DNA of 64,000 nt from Sycon ciliatum (taxonomy: Eukaryota; Porifera; Calcarea; Leucosolenida; Sycettidae). Numbering within the stretch: position 1 is the stretch's first letter; each line of letters begins with the position of its first letter. Positions 34,015 through 45,114 of the stretch are shown here, in pieces. Position numbers and translations under genes: made by a program. The DNA is taken from assembly GCF_964019385.1 (NCBI RefSeq), contig NC_088650.1, forward strand, positions 27,598,466 to 27,662,465. Direction: 5' to 3'. The notes under the pieces are model-generated. The model was not told the origin of the DNA, made no database searches, and saw nothing but the letters and a program-made list of their open reading frames with translations.

Positions 34015-36425
34015 TTATTATTATTATTATTATCAAATTTTTGATAGGGCAATCCCCACAGGCCTAAGGCCTTCTTACAGGGTACCCTAGAAATGAAAGT
34101 ACTGAATTACGGAATAGATGCAGGGAAGAGCATAAGCGGACTGCAGCAGGGAGGGCATTCCAACGGTCGGAACCGATGAAAGAAACTGAAAAGAGACCGA
34201 AACGAGTTTTAGCCTTGGGTAGAGTCACAGACGAAGATACCTGGGAGCGAGTGCAGGAATTGGTACGAGTAGAAGTAGAAAGAAGGCAAAAGCAATCAGT
34301 AAGGAGAGTAGTAGTTACCTGATTCAGGACACGAAACACTAAGATATAGAGTTTGAACTGATAGCGCACAGACAAAGGGAGAATGTGATGGCGTGCATTA
34401 ATAAGGGATACGTCAGAAAAACGAGGCATACTGAACACAATGCGTAGAGCTCTATTACTAAGACGGACTAGACGGTCATGCAGAGTTACTGACAAGCAGT
34501 GAGCAAATGAGTTGCTCCCATACTCGAGTACTGTCTGAATGGAACAAATGTAAAATGCACGCTTTGCAGTTACCGTCATGTGATCTCGGACCTTTCTGAA
34601 CATGGCTAACTTACTTCCAACTTTCCGCTCTAGTTGCCTAACGTGCTCTCCAAAGGAGAGATGTTCGTCGAGTATAATGCCAAGGTATCGAATGTGTGCA
34701 CTAGGGTTGATTGTGACCTCACCCAGCTGTAGAGCCACGCTAGGGTCAAGGGGCTTGCACTTTGACCTGAACACGACAAACTGCGTCTTGGAAGGATTCA
34801 GCAGTAAGCCTCTGGCCGCCAAGAACTCTTTCACTTTCACAATGTCTTCTGTCAACTCCTTGCACAATTGTTTGACGTTCTTGCCAGCTTTGTACAGGGA
34901 GACGTCGTCCGCGTACTGTCGAGCCTTGCAGTGCTGGGGTACAGATGGGAGCTTTCTGACTGACAGATTGAAGAGAGAGGGCCCCAAGACGGAGCCTTGC
35001 GGAACCCCCCTGTTGCTGCGATATGTAAGGCCTTGCTGTGTCTTGGTGACCACACGTTGCTTCCTGTGGGTAAGGTAGCTACAGAACCACTGCAAGGCAG
35101 TACCACCGACACCGATCTCCAGAAGTTCACTCAGTAGAACTTCATGACTAACTGTGTCGAATGCCTTAGACATGTCTAGAAAGGCAGCTACGACATAATC
35201 ACCATTGTCCAAGGAGAGCATCCAGTCGTTGATCACGGGAGTGAGCAAGTCCTCGCAGGAGTGGCCTCTGCGGTAGGCAAATTGCTCAGCAGGTAGGGGT
35301 AATAGTGGTGGTGGTGCATTATAGATATAGTACATTAGTTGGTCGTGTACAATATGTTCCAGTAGCTTAGACATGTGGGACAGGAGTGATATTGGTCTAT
35401 AGTTGGATGGGACTGACTTATCTCCACGCTTGTAGATAGGCCGCACGTTTGCTAGTTTGTATGTCGATGGAAAATCGCCAGACGTAAGAGACTTGGTAAA
35501 TAGGTTGGCTAAAGATGGGGCGATCTCATCTTTGATGAGCTTGTAGGCCTGGGCGGGGATGTTATCAGGTCCTGTGGCTTTACGACTGTTCATTCTCTGG
35601 ATATGGAGTTGGACTTGTGGAACAGTGACTGGTGTGAACTGTGTCAGGGAGTATTCCGATACAGGGCCATTAGGAGTGCGTAGTGTACTGCCAGAAAGTG
35701 ATGTATCGTTGACAACGTCTGTAAATGTCTTTGTGATGTCGGCTACTTCGGCAGCAGGTTCCTGGTTGATTTTAATTCTACCCAGTAGATTGTTCATGAC
35801 ACTCCATTGCTCTCTTGGGTGGTTTCGATGATTGATTAGTTGTTGCTGGAAGTATGTAGACCGTTTCTTCCTAGTTAAAAGTTTACATTGTCTTCGTAGA
35901 GTTCGGAATTGTTGCAGCAGGTCTGAGCGATCAGGACGTTTTATCATTGCACGGTGTGCTCGTTTACGCTTGAATAAAGTCTGCCGGAGCTCATCGTCTA
36001 CCCAAGGCGATGGAGTATAGCTCTTCTTGGCGTTAACAGTCTTTAGTGGGCAGTACTCATTCAATGCATCACTGACTGCATCCTGCCAGTGTTCAGTATA
36101 ACTATCTAGAGACATCTGTGATGAACTGCATGTGATCTGCTGGTGGAGAGTAGACATATGTTTAGCAGCTGTCTCTTGGAATTGCTTAATCTTCAACGTA
36201 CGCAGCGGTGGCTTTCGTACTTGTACCTGTCTGTTTGTCTTGAGCGTGCTGGTGGTAGCATGGATATTGTAGTTCACACAAACAAGTTGGTGATCGGAAA
36301 TATCACATGGAATAACATTGCAGTCTTTGTAAATCAGTTCATCCCTGCCTGGTCTTGAAGTAGACGTGGTGGAGGAAGAGCTTGAGATCAGTGCTAGGAC
36401 ATCGCCATTGCAAGTCATATAGGTC
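34015..36425 (-). mobile_element. CR1-like LINE, copy A (5'-truncated)
   Basis: The minus-strand element ends in a short 3' UTR (gccttaggcctgtggggatt, then gccctatcaaaaatttgata) and a (ATA)n tail at 34015-34035. The 5' end is cut within the endonuclease domain. Confidence 0.88.
34064..36418 (-). CDS. CR1-like LINE reverse transcriptase (partial ORF2, 784 aa)
   Basis: The frame opens in the last part of the AP endonuclease (CDISDHQLVCVNY). It then has RT motifs: ATGPDNIPAQAYK, NYRPISLLSHMSKLLEH, FLDMSKAFDTV, NRGVPQGSVLGP, the catalytic RQYADDVSLYKAG and LNPSKTQFVVF, and ends in GYPVRRP. No stops or shifts in the RT. ORF1 and most of the endonuclease are missing, so it cannot move on its own. 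Confidence 0.9.
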   Translation of the reverse strand: MTCNGDVLALISSSSSTTSTSRPGRDELIYKDCNVIPCDISDHQLVCVNYNIHATTSTLKTNRQVQVRKPPLRTLKIKQFQETAAKHMSTLHQQITCSSSQMSLDSYTEHWQDAVSDALNEYCPLKTVNAKKSYTPSPWVDDELRQTLFKRKRAHRAMIKRPDRSDLLQQFRTLRRQCKLLTRKKRSTYFQQQLINHRNHPREQWSVMNNLLGRIKINQEPAAEVADITKTFTDVVNDTSLSGSTLRTPNGPVSEYSLTQFTPVTVPQVQLHIQRMNSRKATGPDNIPAQAYKLIKDEIAPSLANLFTKSLTSGDFPSTYKLANVRPIYKRGDKSVPSNYRPISLLSHMSKLLEHIVHDQLMYYIYNAPPPLLPLPAEQFAYRRGHSCEDLLTPVINDWMLSLDNGDYVVAAFLDMSKAFDTVSHEVLLSELLEIGVGGTALQWFCSYLTHRKQRVVTKTQQGLTYRSNRGVPQGSVLGPSLFNLSVRKLPSVPQHCKARQYADDVSLYKAGKNVKQLCKELTEDIVKVKEFLAARGLLLNPSKTQFVVFRSKCKPLDPSVALQLGEVTINPSAHIRYLGIILDEHLSFGEHVRQLERKVGSKLAMFRKVRDHMTVTAKRAFYICSIQTVLEYGSNSFAHCLSVTLHDRLVRLSNRALRIVFSMPRFSDVSLINARHHILPLSVRYQFKLYILVFRVLNQVTTTLLTDCFCLLSTSTRTNSCTRSQVSSSVTLPKAKTRFGLFSVSFIGSDRWNALPAAVRLCSSLHLFRNSVLSFLGYPVRRP

Positions 36426-36603
36426 TTTAGTTTAGTCTAGGGGTTGCGACCTCATCTTTCAACGCCTTCATTGGCCCCATCCCTCGCAGTGCAGTCTGTT
36501 CCGTTACATCTACGGAGACAGCCCGGGGAGTTGACGGTGGGTAGCACACGTTTGCTAGTAAGCCCCGTCACCAATGCATACACATGACATATCGGTAAGT
36601 CTA

Positions 36604-37184
36604 CATGTCTGTCCCTCCAGGAACTTGCGATTCCGCGGCCGCGTTGTTTTCTGCGATTTGAACAAAAGTCCGTGATATCCGCGATATTTGAAAAATCATC
36701 CGCGTTATTGTAGAAAACTGTCCTTGATACTTGAAAAGCACCGCGATATTTCGAAAAGCAACCGCGATATTGGGGTCTTTCTTCGATGTTCTTTAGTTCT
36801 TCAAGCTCGTCAGTAGTTTACTTGTGAGATCGACACCAGAATGTCGAAGTTTCTGGGCAAATCAGCGGCTGACAAGTCACGAAATAAGGCTCGCGTCGAG
36901 TGTTGTCCGAGGATGGAGGAAAGCTGTCTTGCATTTGAACACAGTCAGCGCAGCACACGTACGTTCTGCTTTGTCATGCATGATTTATGCTGTACGACTC
37001 GTACATCGTACACCACTACAGTACAAGTACCAAAATCGGCCGCAATTTCCGCAATTTTACCACAATAATCCCGCAATATTTGACAAAATCCGCAATATTC
37101 CCCGCAATTTGTGGCATTTTACCTCGCAACTTTTTCCGCGATATTTCCGAAATGTCTCCGCAAGTTTCTGGAGGGACAGACATG
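36604..37184. mobile_element. 581-bp TA-flanked MITE
   Basis: Inverted ends CATGTCTGTCCCTCCAG (continuing with one mismatch to about 27 bp) are flanked by TA at 36602-36603 and 37185-37186, as in Tc1/mariner-type elements. The interior is rich in short gcgatatt/ccgcaatatt motifs. No ORF of note. Confidence 0.72.
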
Positions 37185-37285
37185 TATTCCGATTCGGGTC
37201 ACGAAATCATTACTCCACAATTCTGGCACAAGACCGTCACAGTATGCACGGCATGCAATGCCCAAAATGAAAATGAGGGTAGATC

Positions 37286-37322
37286 AGAGAGTCGTAAAAT
37301 ACCGTATTTTACGACTCCCTGG
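37286..37322. repeat. Perfect hairpin with hAT-end-like sequence
   Basis: gagagtcgtaaaatac followed by its complement gtattttacgactccct; the arm resembles the GGGAGTCGTAAAA end of the hAT-like element at 28885. A similar mini-palindrome (cagggagtagtac/gtactactccctg type) lies at 31187-31213. These may be end-to-end solo terminal repeats. Confidence 0.5.
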
Positions 37323-37606
37323 GGACTGGGGTAGATCTACTCACTGACATGACACTGGACTGCATTGTATGTGAAGTGCACTCTGCACTCTCTGAAGCCT
37401 GTAAACATGGTAAAGGCTGTCTTCCAGATGATGCCACGAACTGAATTTTGAATGACATTCTGTGATTTTGCGGCGATCGCTATCTTCTCCGCGAGAGCTC
37501 ATCGATGCACTTCTTACCGGTTACTCTCGAATAGTTCGTTCTAGCGCATAAACCGCATCGTATCTTTGACTGGCGAGGGACAGGGAACTGGTCAAATATC
37601 TCTGCT

Positions 37607-39797
37607 ATGATAATGACCCTGTATTATGGCGTTTACCGAGCGCCAGCGGTACCTGTAAGCTTCTGGTCGATCCTCACTGACTTGATCGACGACTCGCTGA
37701 GACGTGCACCAGCCTCCACCTGCTCTATTGTTCTAGGAGATTTCAATGTGAATGTACAAGATCCTAATCATACACACTACTCTCATCTACAAACACTCTG
37801 TAGTGATTTCGACCTCCGAAATGTTGTCACCTCGCCAACCAGATATCCAAGCGGAACAACGATAGATCTAGTATTAGTACCCAACTCCACTTTCACCACA
37901 CCACCTGCAGTACTCAGCGGGACTGATATTGTCTTCAGTAGCTCGACTGTAATTGCGTGTGATATTTCAGACCATAATCTGGTTCATGTTCATTTCACCG
38001 TCCATTCTGATGCTCAGCCACACCAGACGAGTAGACAAATACAGATACGTAAGCCACCAGTTCGGTCTCTGAATATCATAGATTTCCAAGAAACAGCCAC
38101 TGAGAAAATGTTCAACCTGTCCCACCACGCTAGTGCCTCATCGCCAGAGTCTCTAAACACACGCATTGTACATTGGCAGACTGCAGTTCAGGGTGCACTA
38201 GACGAGCATTGCCCTGTTAAACATGTGAATATCAAGAAAGCATACGCTCCAGCCCCATGGATGGATGATGAACTCCGCCTTCTATTGTTTAAGCGCAAAC
38301 GGGCGCACCGTCAGACACCCAGACCAGTCAGATCTCGTACAACAGTTTAGAGCACTTCGCAGGCAATGCAAATACCTAACTAGAAAGAAACGGTCGACAT
38401 ACTTCCAAGAACAACTTGTCTGCCACAGAGGCCACCCAAGAGAACAGTGGGGTATTATAAACAATCTACTTGGCAGAGCTAAAGCAAATCAGGAACCTGC
38501 TGCTAATGTCTCCGACATCACAAAGACATTTGCGAAAGTCGTGAACGATCCCTCGATTTCTGATAGTGCACCTTGCATGCCCCACGGCCCTCTACCTGAA
38601 TACTCATTAGCTCAGTTTTCATCAGTCAGTGTTCCGGAAGTGCAATACTACATCCAACGCATGAAAAGCCGTAAAGCCACCGGACCAGACAATGTTCCAG
38701 TTGCTGCTTACAAGTTAATCAACGATGAGCTCGCTCCCTCACTATCCAAGTTGTTATCTGAATCTCTGACGTCTGGTGAATTCCCAGCTCCGTACAAGTC
38801 AGCCCATGTTCGCCCCATCCACAAGCGCGGTGATAGGTCGGTCTCCTCCAACTACAGACCAATATCACTGCTCCCCCATATGTCAAAGTTACTTGAGCAC
38901 ATAGTGCATGATCAACTCATACGCTACATCCAGAATGCACCACCCGCACTGCAACATCTCCCTGCAGAGCAATTCGCCTACCGCAGAGGCCACTCCTGCG
39001 AAGACTTGCTGACTTGTGTTACCAACGATTGGATGCTTGCCTTGGACAAGGGTGACTACGTAGTGGCTGCCTTCCTTGATATGTCAAAGGCCTTTGACAC
39101 TGTCAACCACAACATGTTACTTCAAGAACTACTTGAGATTGGTATTGGCGGAGTCGCTCTGCAATGGTTTCACAGCTACCTTACAAACAGACAACAGTGC
39201 GTGGTCACTAAGACTCAACAAGGGCAACCATACACAAGCAACAGAGGCGTTCCACAAGGCTCTGTTTTAGGGCCGTTTCTATTTAACTTGTCCGTGAGGA
39301 AACTCCCCGCTGTGCCCAAACACTGCAAAGCCCGTCAATACGCAGATGATGTGTCTTTATACAGGGCGGGGAAGAATGTCCAGAACTTATGCAAAGACCT
39401 CACAGAGGACATCATCAAAGTAAAGGAATTCTTGGCAACGAGAGGTCTTATGTTGAACTCCTCGAAAACCCAGCTTGTTGTGTTCAGGCCAAAGTCGAAA
39501 CCTCTTGACCCCGATGTCAACGTTCAGATTGAAGATGTCACCATCACCCCTAGTGCACACGTGAAATACCTCGGTATAGTTCTTGACGAACATCTCTCCT
39601 TTGGAGTTCACATTGCACAATTAGAACGTAAAATAGGCTGTAAGTTAGGAATGTTTAGAAAGGTCCGAGACCATTTAACGATCGATGCTAAGAGGGCTTT
39701 CTACATCTGTTCCATTCAGTCCATACTTGAGTATGGGTCTAATTCCTTTGCTCACTGCCTTTCTGCCTCCCTCCATGACCGTGTTGTCCGACTTAGT
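37607..39797 (+). pseudogene. CR1-like LINE ORF2 with frameshift
   Basis: The endonuclease GDFN box and CDISDHNLVHV lie in the frame 37607-38350. The RT (FLDMSKAFDTV, GVPQGSVLGP, RQYADDVSLYRAG) lies in another frame, 38265-39839. The shift falls at about 38312, where copy A has four extra residues after KRKRAHR. The last 14 residues of the second frame are encoded by piggyBac-side sequence. Confidence 0.85.
39675..39797 (+). repeat. 123-bp duplicated LINE segment, left copy
   Basis: Starts at TTAA and is the same sequence as 42335-42457, on the other side of the piggyBac element. Confidence 0.9.
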
Positions 39798-42334
39798 GAC
39801 TTTTTAGTATACGGAATGCATATGGCACGGGAGATATAACACACCGCGTTACCTGTTGATATCATGTATATACAAGTTTTGTTTTTCCGAAAGCTATAAG
39901 AACACTGCATCAGATAAAAAAAACTGCACTGAAAAAGAGCGATTATGTATGGAATGCCAATCAAATGAATTTTGATGATAGCAAAAAATGCGGTATTCTG
40001 AACATCTCAGTCAACTACTGGTTAGCCTGATGGGGATAATCCGTTTGTTCTACTCTCTGATGCACTCTGCACAATCTACAGGTCGTCCAGGTGGGCCTGG
40101 AAGCAATTCTGCTTCTTCTTGATGCAGTAGTGCTTCGGATTGCCTTTCCGATTTGTGCAGACGGAACAGGCATAAACACTCTTCACGCTTTTCCTTCCAG
40201 CATCTCGGCAGTATGAGCAATCCCGCCTTTTACCAGTGCTGACAATGCCATGGTGCTTCTTCGGAGACTTGGCCGTGCTGGTCGATGGTCCAGGCTTTCG
40301 AAGGGGCACCTTGGTCTTGTCAGTGATGTTCACAAGCTGCCGGATAACTGCAAGACGATAGTCAAGCTGACTGTAATCCTTCGGCATTTTGATGACGCCT
40401 GGGTTTTTAGCCACCCACTGCTGAAAGAGAACCCATGAATTCACCACAGCTACATCCACAAAGTCAAAAAACAGAGTCTTCCAGTACTTGCGTGTTTTCC
40501 GCAGCACCCTGTACGTCGCTACGTGCTGGTCGAACAGGTCCACTCCACCCATAGCAAAATTGTAGTCATGTATCAATTTTGGCTTCTTCAATTCCAGGTC
40601 ACGCAAGATGTTATTTTCTTTCACCTTCCTTGTAACATTGACATAGTCAGCAGCGCTGTGCATAGTGGATATGACTGTCACCGGACGTTTGTCCATCCAT
40701 TGTAGGTGAAGGAGGTCTCCACCGCGTACAAACCGCATTTTCCCTCTTTCAGCTCTACGCTGAAACGTTTTCGTATTTTTGAGGACAGCAGGGAAGCCCC
40801 GTCGATTGACCTGACAGGTTCCAGCAGCAGCAGTTTTGTGATTTTCAAAGAGGTCAGAGAACAGGTGAGGAGAAGTGTAGAAATTGTCAGTGTATAACTT
40901 ATATCCCTGGCCGGACAGAGGTTGAAGGAGTTCTGTAACAATATTATGTGCCAAGCCATGCTCCACTTGGCCGGCATGTTCACGGCCAGTGTAGATTTTG
41001 AAGTTATAAAGATAGTGCAGGGCACTGTCGCAAAGGGCAAACACTTTGAATCCAAAGCGAACAGGCTTGTTTGAGATGTACTGCTTGAATGCGAAGCGTG
41101 CTTTTGACTTGACCATCCGTTCATCGATCGCAATACTTTGGAAAGGCTGAAAAAGTTCCCGGCACTTCTGCTGGAAATGATCATTCACCAAGCGGACTTT
41201 CCGTAGCTTGTCAGCCGCATCCTCAGTAGTGGGGTCGACAATGTGGAGGAAACACAGCAGAGCTTTGTAGCGAATAAAGGTCGGGATCATATGCCGTGCC
41301 CACAGCCCATGAAAGAGAGTAGATGTGCTCCAGTAGTGAGATAGATGTGGCAGTCGAGCAATACCCATGTAAATTGTCAGGCCAAGTAGAGCATAAATTT
41401 CCGCTGTGTCCGTGGGCTTCCAAGCGCCATGGTCATCTTGATAGGATGGTTTTTCCAGGATGTGGATACCAGCATTATCATTAGTAAACTCCACAATAGC
41501 TTGAACGATGCCAAGTGTGAAAAAAAGTTGAAAGAAATCCAACTCCTTCACAGGCGCAAAATCAGCTGGGAAATGGCAGCCAGGTTCACGGGCAGGACGA
41601 AACTCAGGCTGGTCAGGACACTCATCATCACTATCCCAGTCGCCGACATTGTCTTCGCCCTGCACAGGAGCGGTTGCGGCACCTCCGCGCACAACTCTTC
41701 CACGTCCGCCGCCTGCAGCGCGAACTCCGCGAACTCCGCCAACTCCGCCACGAGGAGCACGCGGAGCTCGAGTTTGTCCTCTCTGCCGTGTGGGAGCTCT
41801 GCTCTCGCGTCGCGGGCGCGCCTCGTCCTCTTCACTGGAATCAGCTGATGTGTCACTCGAGTCAGCTGAGGAGCGTGACAAGCCAGCTGAAAGCGGTTCT
41901 TCTGAAGCTTCTTCTTCGCCATCATCAGCGCTGCCGTCAGAGACCAAATCTTCAACTGGATGGTCGTAGATGAGAGCATCGTCTAGCTCTGACTCTTCGC
42001 TTGATGGCAGGCCACCTGACGACTCGCCATCAGAGTCTTCATCGTGCGCGGCGGATCCAGAATGAGAAAACACAGCGGCAAGCGCTTCGTCAACAGATAA
42101 ATTCTTGTGCGCCATGGCGGAAGCTTTCGAACACTTCCTGTGGCCCAGTACAAAAAAAAATCAAATGTAAACCCATGCCATGTGTGCACTCAAGCGGAAC
42201 GCGGAGGTGTCAGGCAGACTTGGCCATAGCGGCAGCTTCGTAGCACCAGCGAGTACGCATCCCGCATAGTTCTAAGTACGTCAGTCGAACCGGTCGTTTT
42301 CGACCGGTTCATGTATGTGTGAAACTCTAAAGGG
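39798..42334 (-). mobile_element. piggyBac element inserted in LINE copy B
   Basis: The right end is clean: ctctaaaggg|TTAA at 42325-42338, followed directly by LINE sequence. The left side lacks a matching CCCTTTAGAG end. Instead 123 bp of LINE sequence is repeated before unrelated sequence begins at 39798. Subterminal palindrome gaaccggtcg/cgaccggttc at about 42287-42310. Confidence 0.85.
40076..42115 (-). CDS. piggyBac transposase (679 aa)
   Basis: Acidic, Ser-rich N-terminus (about residues 15-105), an Arg/Gly/Ala-rich linker, then a DDE_Tnp_1_7 domain from about residue 190 (FFQLFFTLGIVQAIVEF). Catalytic Asp in SIAIDERMV, LYTDNFYTS and the later MGGVDLFDQH. The C-terminal Cys-rich domain has CSYCRDAGRK, CSVCTNRKG and HYC, a cross-brace zinc site as in other piggyBac transposases. 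No internal stops. The start codon is the first ATG (MAHKNLSVDEAL), about 220 bp inside the element end. It may still be functional, but the left terminus is not recognisable. Confidence 0.93.
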   Translation of the reverse strand: MAHKNLSVDEALAAVFSHSGSAAHDEDSDGESSGGLPSSEESELDDALIYDHPVEDLVSDGSADDGEEEASEEPLSAGLSRSSADSSDTSADSSEEDEARPRRESRAPTRQRGQTRAPRAPRGGVGGVRGVRAAGGGRGRVVRGGAATAPVQGEDNVGDWDSDDECPDQPEFRPAREPGCHFPADFAPVKELDFFQLFFTLGIVQAIVEFTNDNAGIHILEKPSYQDDHGAWKPTDTAEIYALLGLTIYMGIARLPHLSHYWSTSTLFHGLWARHMIPTFIRYKALLCFLHIVDPTTEDAADKLRKVRLVNDHFQQKCRELFQPFQSIAIDERMVKSKARFAFKQYISNKPVRFGFKVFALCDSALHYLYNFKIYTGREHAGQVEHGLAHNIVTELLQPLSGQGYKLYTDNFYTSPHLFSDLFENHKTAAAGTCQVNRRGFPAVLKNTKTFQRRAERGKMRFVRGGDLLHLQWMDKRPVTVISTMHSAADYVNVTRKVKENNILRDLELKKPKLIHDYNFAMGGVDLFDQHVATYRVLRKTRKYWKTLFFDFVDVAVVNSWVLFQQWVAKNPGVIKMPKDYSQLDYRLAVIRQLVNITDKTKVPLRKPGPSTSTAKSPKKHHGIVSTGKRRDCSYCRDAGRKSVKSVYACSVCTNRKGNPKHYCIKKKQNCFQAHLDDL

Positions 42335-42905
42335 TTAACGATCGATGCTAAGAGGGCTTTCTACATCTGTTCCATTCAGTCCATACTTGAGTATGGGTCT
42401 AATTCCTTTGCTCACTGCCTTTCTGCCTCCCTCCATGACCGTGTTGTCCGACTTAGTAATAGAGCGCTGCGTATTGTATTTTGCATGCCCCGCCTATCTG
42501 ATGTCTCCCTTGTTCTTGCCCGCTACCATATCATTCCCTTGTCTGTCAGGTACCAATTCAAGCTGTACGTTCTAACGTACCGTGCGCTTCATGATCTGGC
42601 TAGTGTCTTTGTTGCTAACTGTTTCTGTCTCCGCTCTAATTCTACCTGCACTAGTTCTCGCACCCGCTCTCAAGTGTCCTCTTCCCTTGCTCTTCCGACA
42701 GCCAAACGTCGCTATGGTTTATTTTCTGTCACTTTCCTTGGCTCTGACCGCTGGAATGCCCTCCCAGCGGAGGTCCGCTCAAGTTCTTCCTTGCATACCT
42801 TCCGTAATTCTGTTCTTCATTTTTTAGGGTACCCTGTCAAAAGGCCTTAGGCCTGTGGGGATTGCCCTATCAAAAATTTAATAATAATAATAATAATAAT
42901 AAATA
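42335..42905 (+). mobile_element. CR1-like LINE, copy B, 3' portion
   Basis: Resumes with the duplicated 123 bp, then RT C-terminal codons (ALRIVFCMPRLSDVSLV ... GYPVKRP, frame ending 42850), a short 3' UTR and (TAA)n at about 42880-42902. Confidence 0.9.
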
Positions 42906-43300
42906 ATATTATACTTTGTAGTTCCATTCGCCTTCGTGAGATAGATACCCCGTATTATCTCTAATATAAGCACAGTCTCCAATATTATTACACGCCAGGT
43001 GACCGTTTCCAGGTCTACAACCAATCAGCGACCAGATAGAGCGGGCAATATTTCTCCATACCGTTGAAGCCCGCTCATGCGGTCCAATATTACACGATAT
43101 TGCCCGGCATTTTACCCCATACACACTGTGCACATACACATACAAATCGTACACGCGTACACTTCCGCACCCACCACCCCCCCCCCCCCCCCCCCCGCAC
43201 CCCGGGTCCTTTCACTTCTGCACCACTGCACATACCAACAAAGCAAACCACACCACCAAAAAGGTTTCATTGTTACTTGTGGTGTGAAGGAGCGCTGACG

Positions 43301-44670
43301 ATGGCTGAGGAAGAAGGACTTCTGTCTGACCTTCCTGACGATGTGTCTCAAATATTGGACGTACACCCGGATGTCCTGACCGAGATGCTAGCTGACTTGG
43401 ACGGTGAACCAATCAACCAAGTTCAAGCTACCAGCGTCGTTCGAGTTGAGACAGAACATGGTGTCTGTGAACGAGCTGTCAACTCACGATTTGTGCGAGT
43501 GAGCGAGCAAGATGTTGAGAAGATGCTGTGGGAACAGGAAAACAAAAACACAAAGAATTCAACGAAGAATTGGCTGAAAGTGTTTAGTGACTATCTTGTG
43601 GCAGAGAAGAAACAGTGTGATCTGAAGTCAGTTTCCGCTTCACATCTAGCTAGCATTTTGAAGTTTGCGTATGTTTCGCTCAAAACACAGAAAGGCGCCC
43701 CTTATGCGAAGTCAAGCTTAGTGTCGTTTAGAAACGTTATCCAACGAGAGCTAAACAATCACAAGCGTAACATCATAACCGGCATCGAGTTCGTAGAGTG
43801 CAACAAAGTGTTTGCTGCCTACATCAAGAAGCTGAAATCTGACGGTGACCTGAAAGCGGTCAGTCACAAGCCCCCCATCAGTGAAGAAGACAATACAAGA
43901 TTGGACAAGTACTTCACAGACTGCACCAATGATCCGCTCAGGCTTTCGAGATTCATTTTATTTGTTGTGACCAAGCATTTCTGTATGAGAGGTCGGGAAA
44001 GCCAATCAAGTCTGTGCATAGAGCCTTAGAGGACTTCGAAACTGTCAAGTCTGACTGCACAACAACCTACATCCGGATGACCACTGCCCACAAAGAAAAA
44101 GATCACCAGGGTTCCCATACCTCCGCTGACGAAGTGTCCGATGGTAGGATCGTGGACAGCTTTCAAGTGAGTGCGTTCAACTTGTATACCTCCAAGCTAA
44201 CGAAGGGCACAGGAGAGAAAACAAGATTGTTCCAGCAAGTGTCAGCAGCAACCCGTCAGAGAGATACGTGGTACAATGGCAAGCCCCTGGGCAAGAACAC
44301 CCTCGGGTCCATGATGACACAAATATCAGAAGCCGCTGGACTAACCGTAAAGTACACGAACCACTCGGTGAGAGCCAGCTGCATCACTGAGCTTCTTCGA
44401 CAGGGTCTAGCACCGTCCACTGTTATGGGCATTTCGAAGCACAGATCCAGCGCCAGTCTTGCGTCTTATGACCAGCCATCATCATCGGACAAGCTACACG
44501 CAGCAGCACTACTGGATCAACGTTCATGTGCAAAGCGAGCATCATCATCGGCATCCATTGCATCTTCAACGCCTCCGGCTAAGCGAGCACGCCAAGCCAC
44601 TCCTTTCATCCAGGATGATGACGGGGATGATGATCTTGATCTGATCCTGTCTCAGGCGTCCCAGACTTGA
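43301..44670 (+). pseudogene. Crypton-type tyrosine recombinase, one frameshift
   Basis: ATG at 43301 (MAEEEGLLSDLPDDV). An N-terminal SAM-like DNA-binding region (NWLKVFSDYLVAEKK ... LASILKFAYVSLK) is followed by the first catalytic Arg in CMRGRES at about 43990. The frame then shifts by one base near 44000-44014 and goes on as HRALEDFE ... KDHQG. The catalytic HxxR is HSVRAS (about 44362), then GISKHRSSASLASY with His and the nucleophile Tyr, and a Ser/Lys/Arg-rich tail to the stop at 44670. The domain matches the DUF3504 family of Crypton-derived proteins. A tiny intron instead of a frameshift is possible but no GT-AG pair fits well. Confidence 0.8.
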
Positions 44671-45114
44671 AGAGCTGGCTTATTATGTTGGCTTTATTTC
44701 ACTCACGTTGTCATGACATGAGGTAAGAACCCCATCACCGGGCCAAAAGAGACCAAGGGTAATGAGAAAAAAAATAGATAAATGGCCAACGCAATGGAGA
44801 CCGAAGCAAAAAGGATTGTAAAAACCAAAGCAAAAATATTGAAAGCCGACGCAGAAGCTGAGAGACGGACAGAAATAAGCAGAACGATGGAGGAGGCCAG
44901 GACATATTCGAATACAAAAAGAGTAATCACAAAAATGGACTACCAGTACAGGAATAGACCTGTAGAAATAGAGGAAGAGATGAATGCCGGACATACTCAA
45001 ATGGCAAGAGAAAAATCAGGCTGTGAGGACCGTCATACTGCACATTCATGGATGTCAAAGCAAATGCAGTATTGGAGGTTTATACGGACTAGCTCTACCC
45101 GTAACATGAGGAGC
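44671..45114 (-). other. Probable 3' UTR of the R2/NeSL-like LINE
   Basis: Follows the LINE stop codon on the minus strand and includes gaaataaagcc (about 44692) as a possible polyadenylation signal. The opposing frame 44782-45225 is Glu/Lys-rich with no recognisable domain. Confidence 0.4.

Larger units (their letters stand above)
37590..39797 (+). mobile_element. CR1-like LINE, copy B, 5' portion
   Basis: The plus-strand relative of copy A. It starts within the endonuclease (LGDFNVNVQD), continues through RT, and is interrupted after 39797 by the piggyBac region. The remaining 3' part resumes at 42335. Confidence 0.88.

Noticed and set aside
36824..37270. 148-codon frame rich in NIPAI-like repeats
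   Set aside because: Made by degenerate ccgcaatatt motifs inside a TA-flanked MITE.
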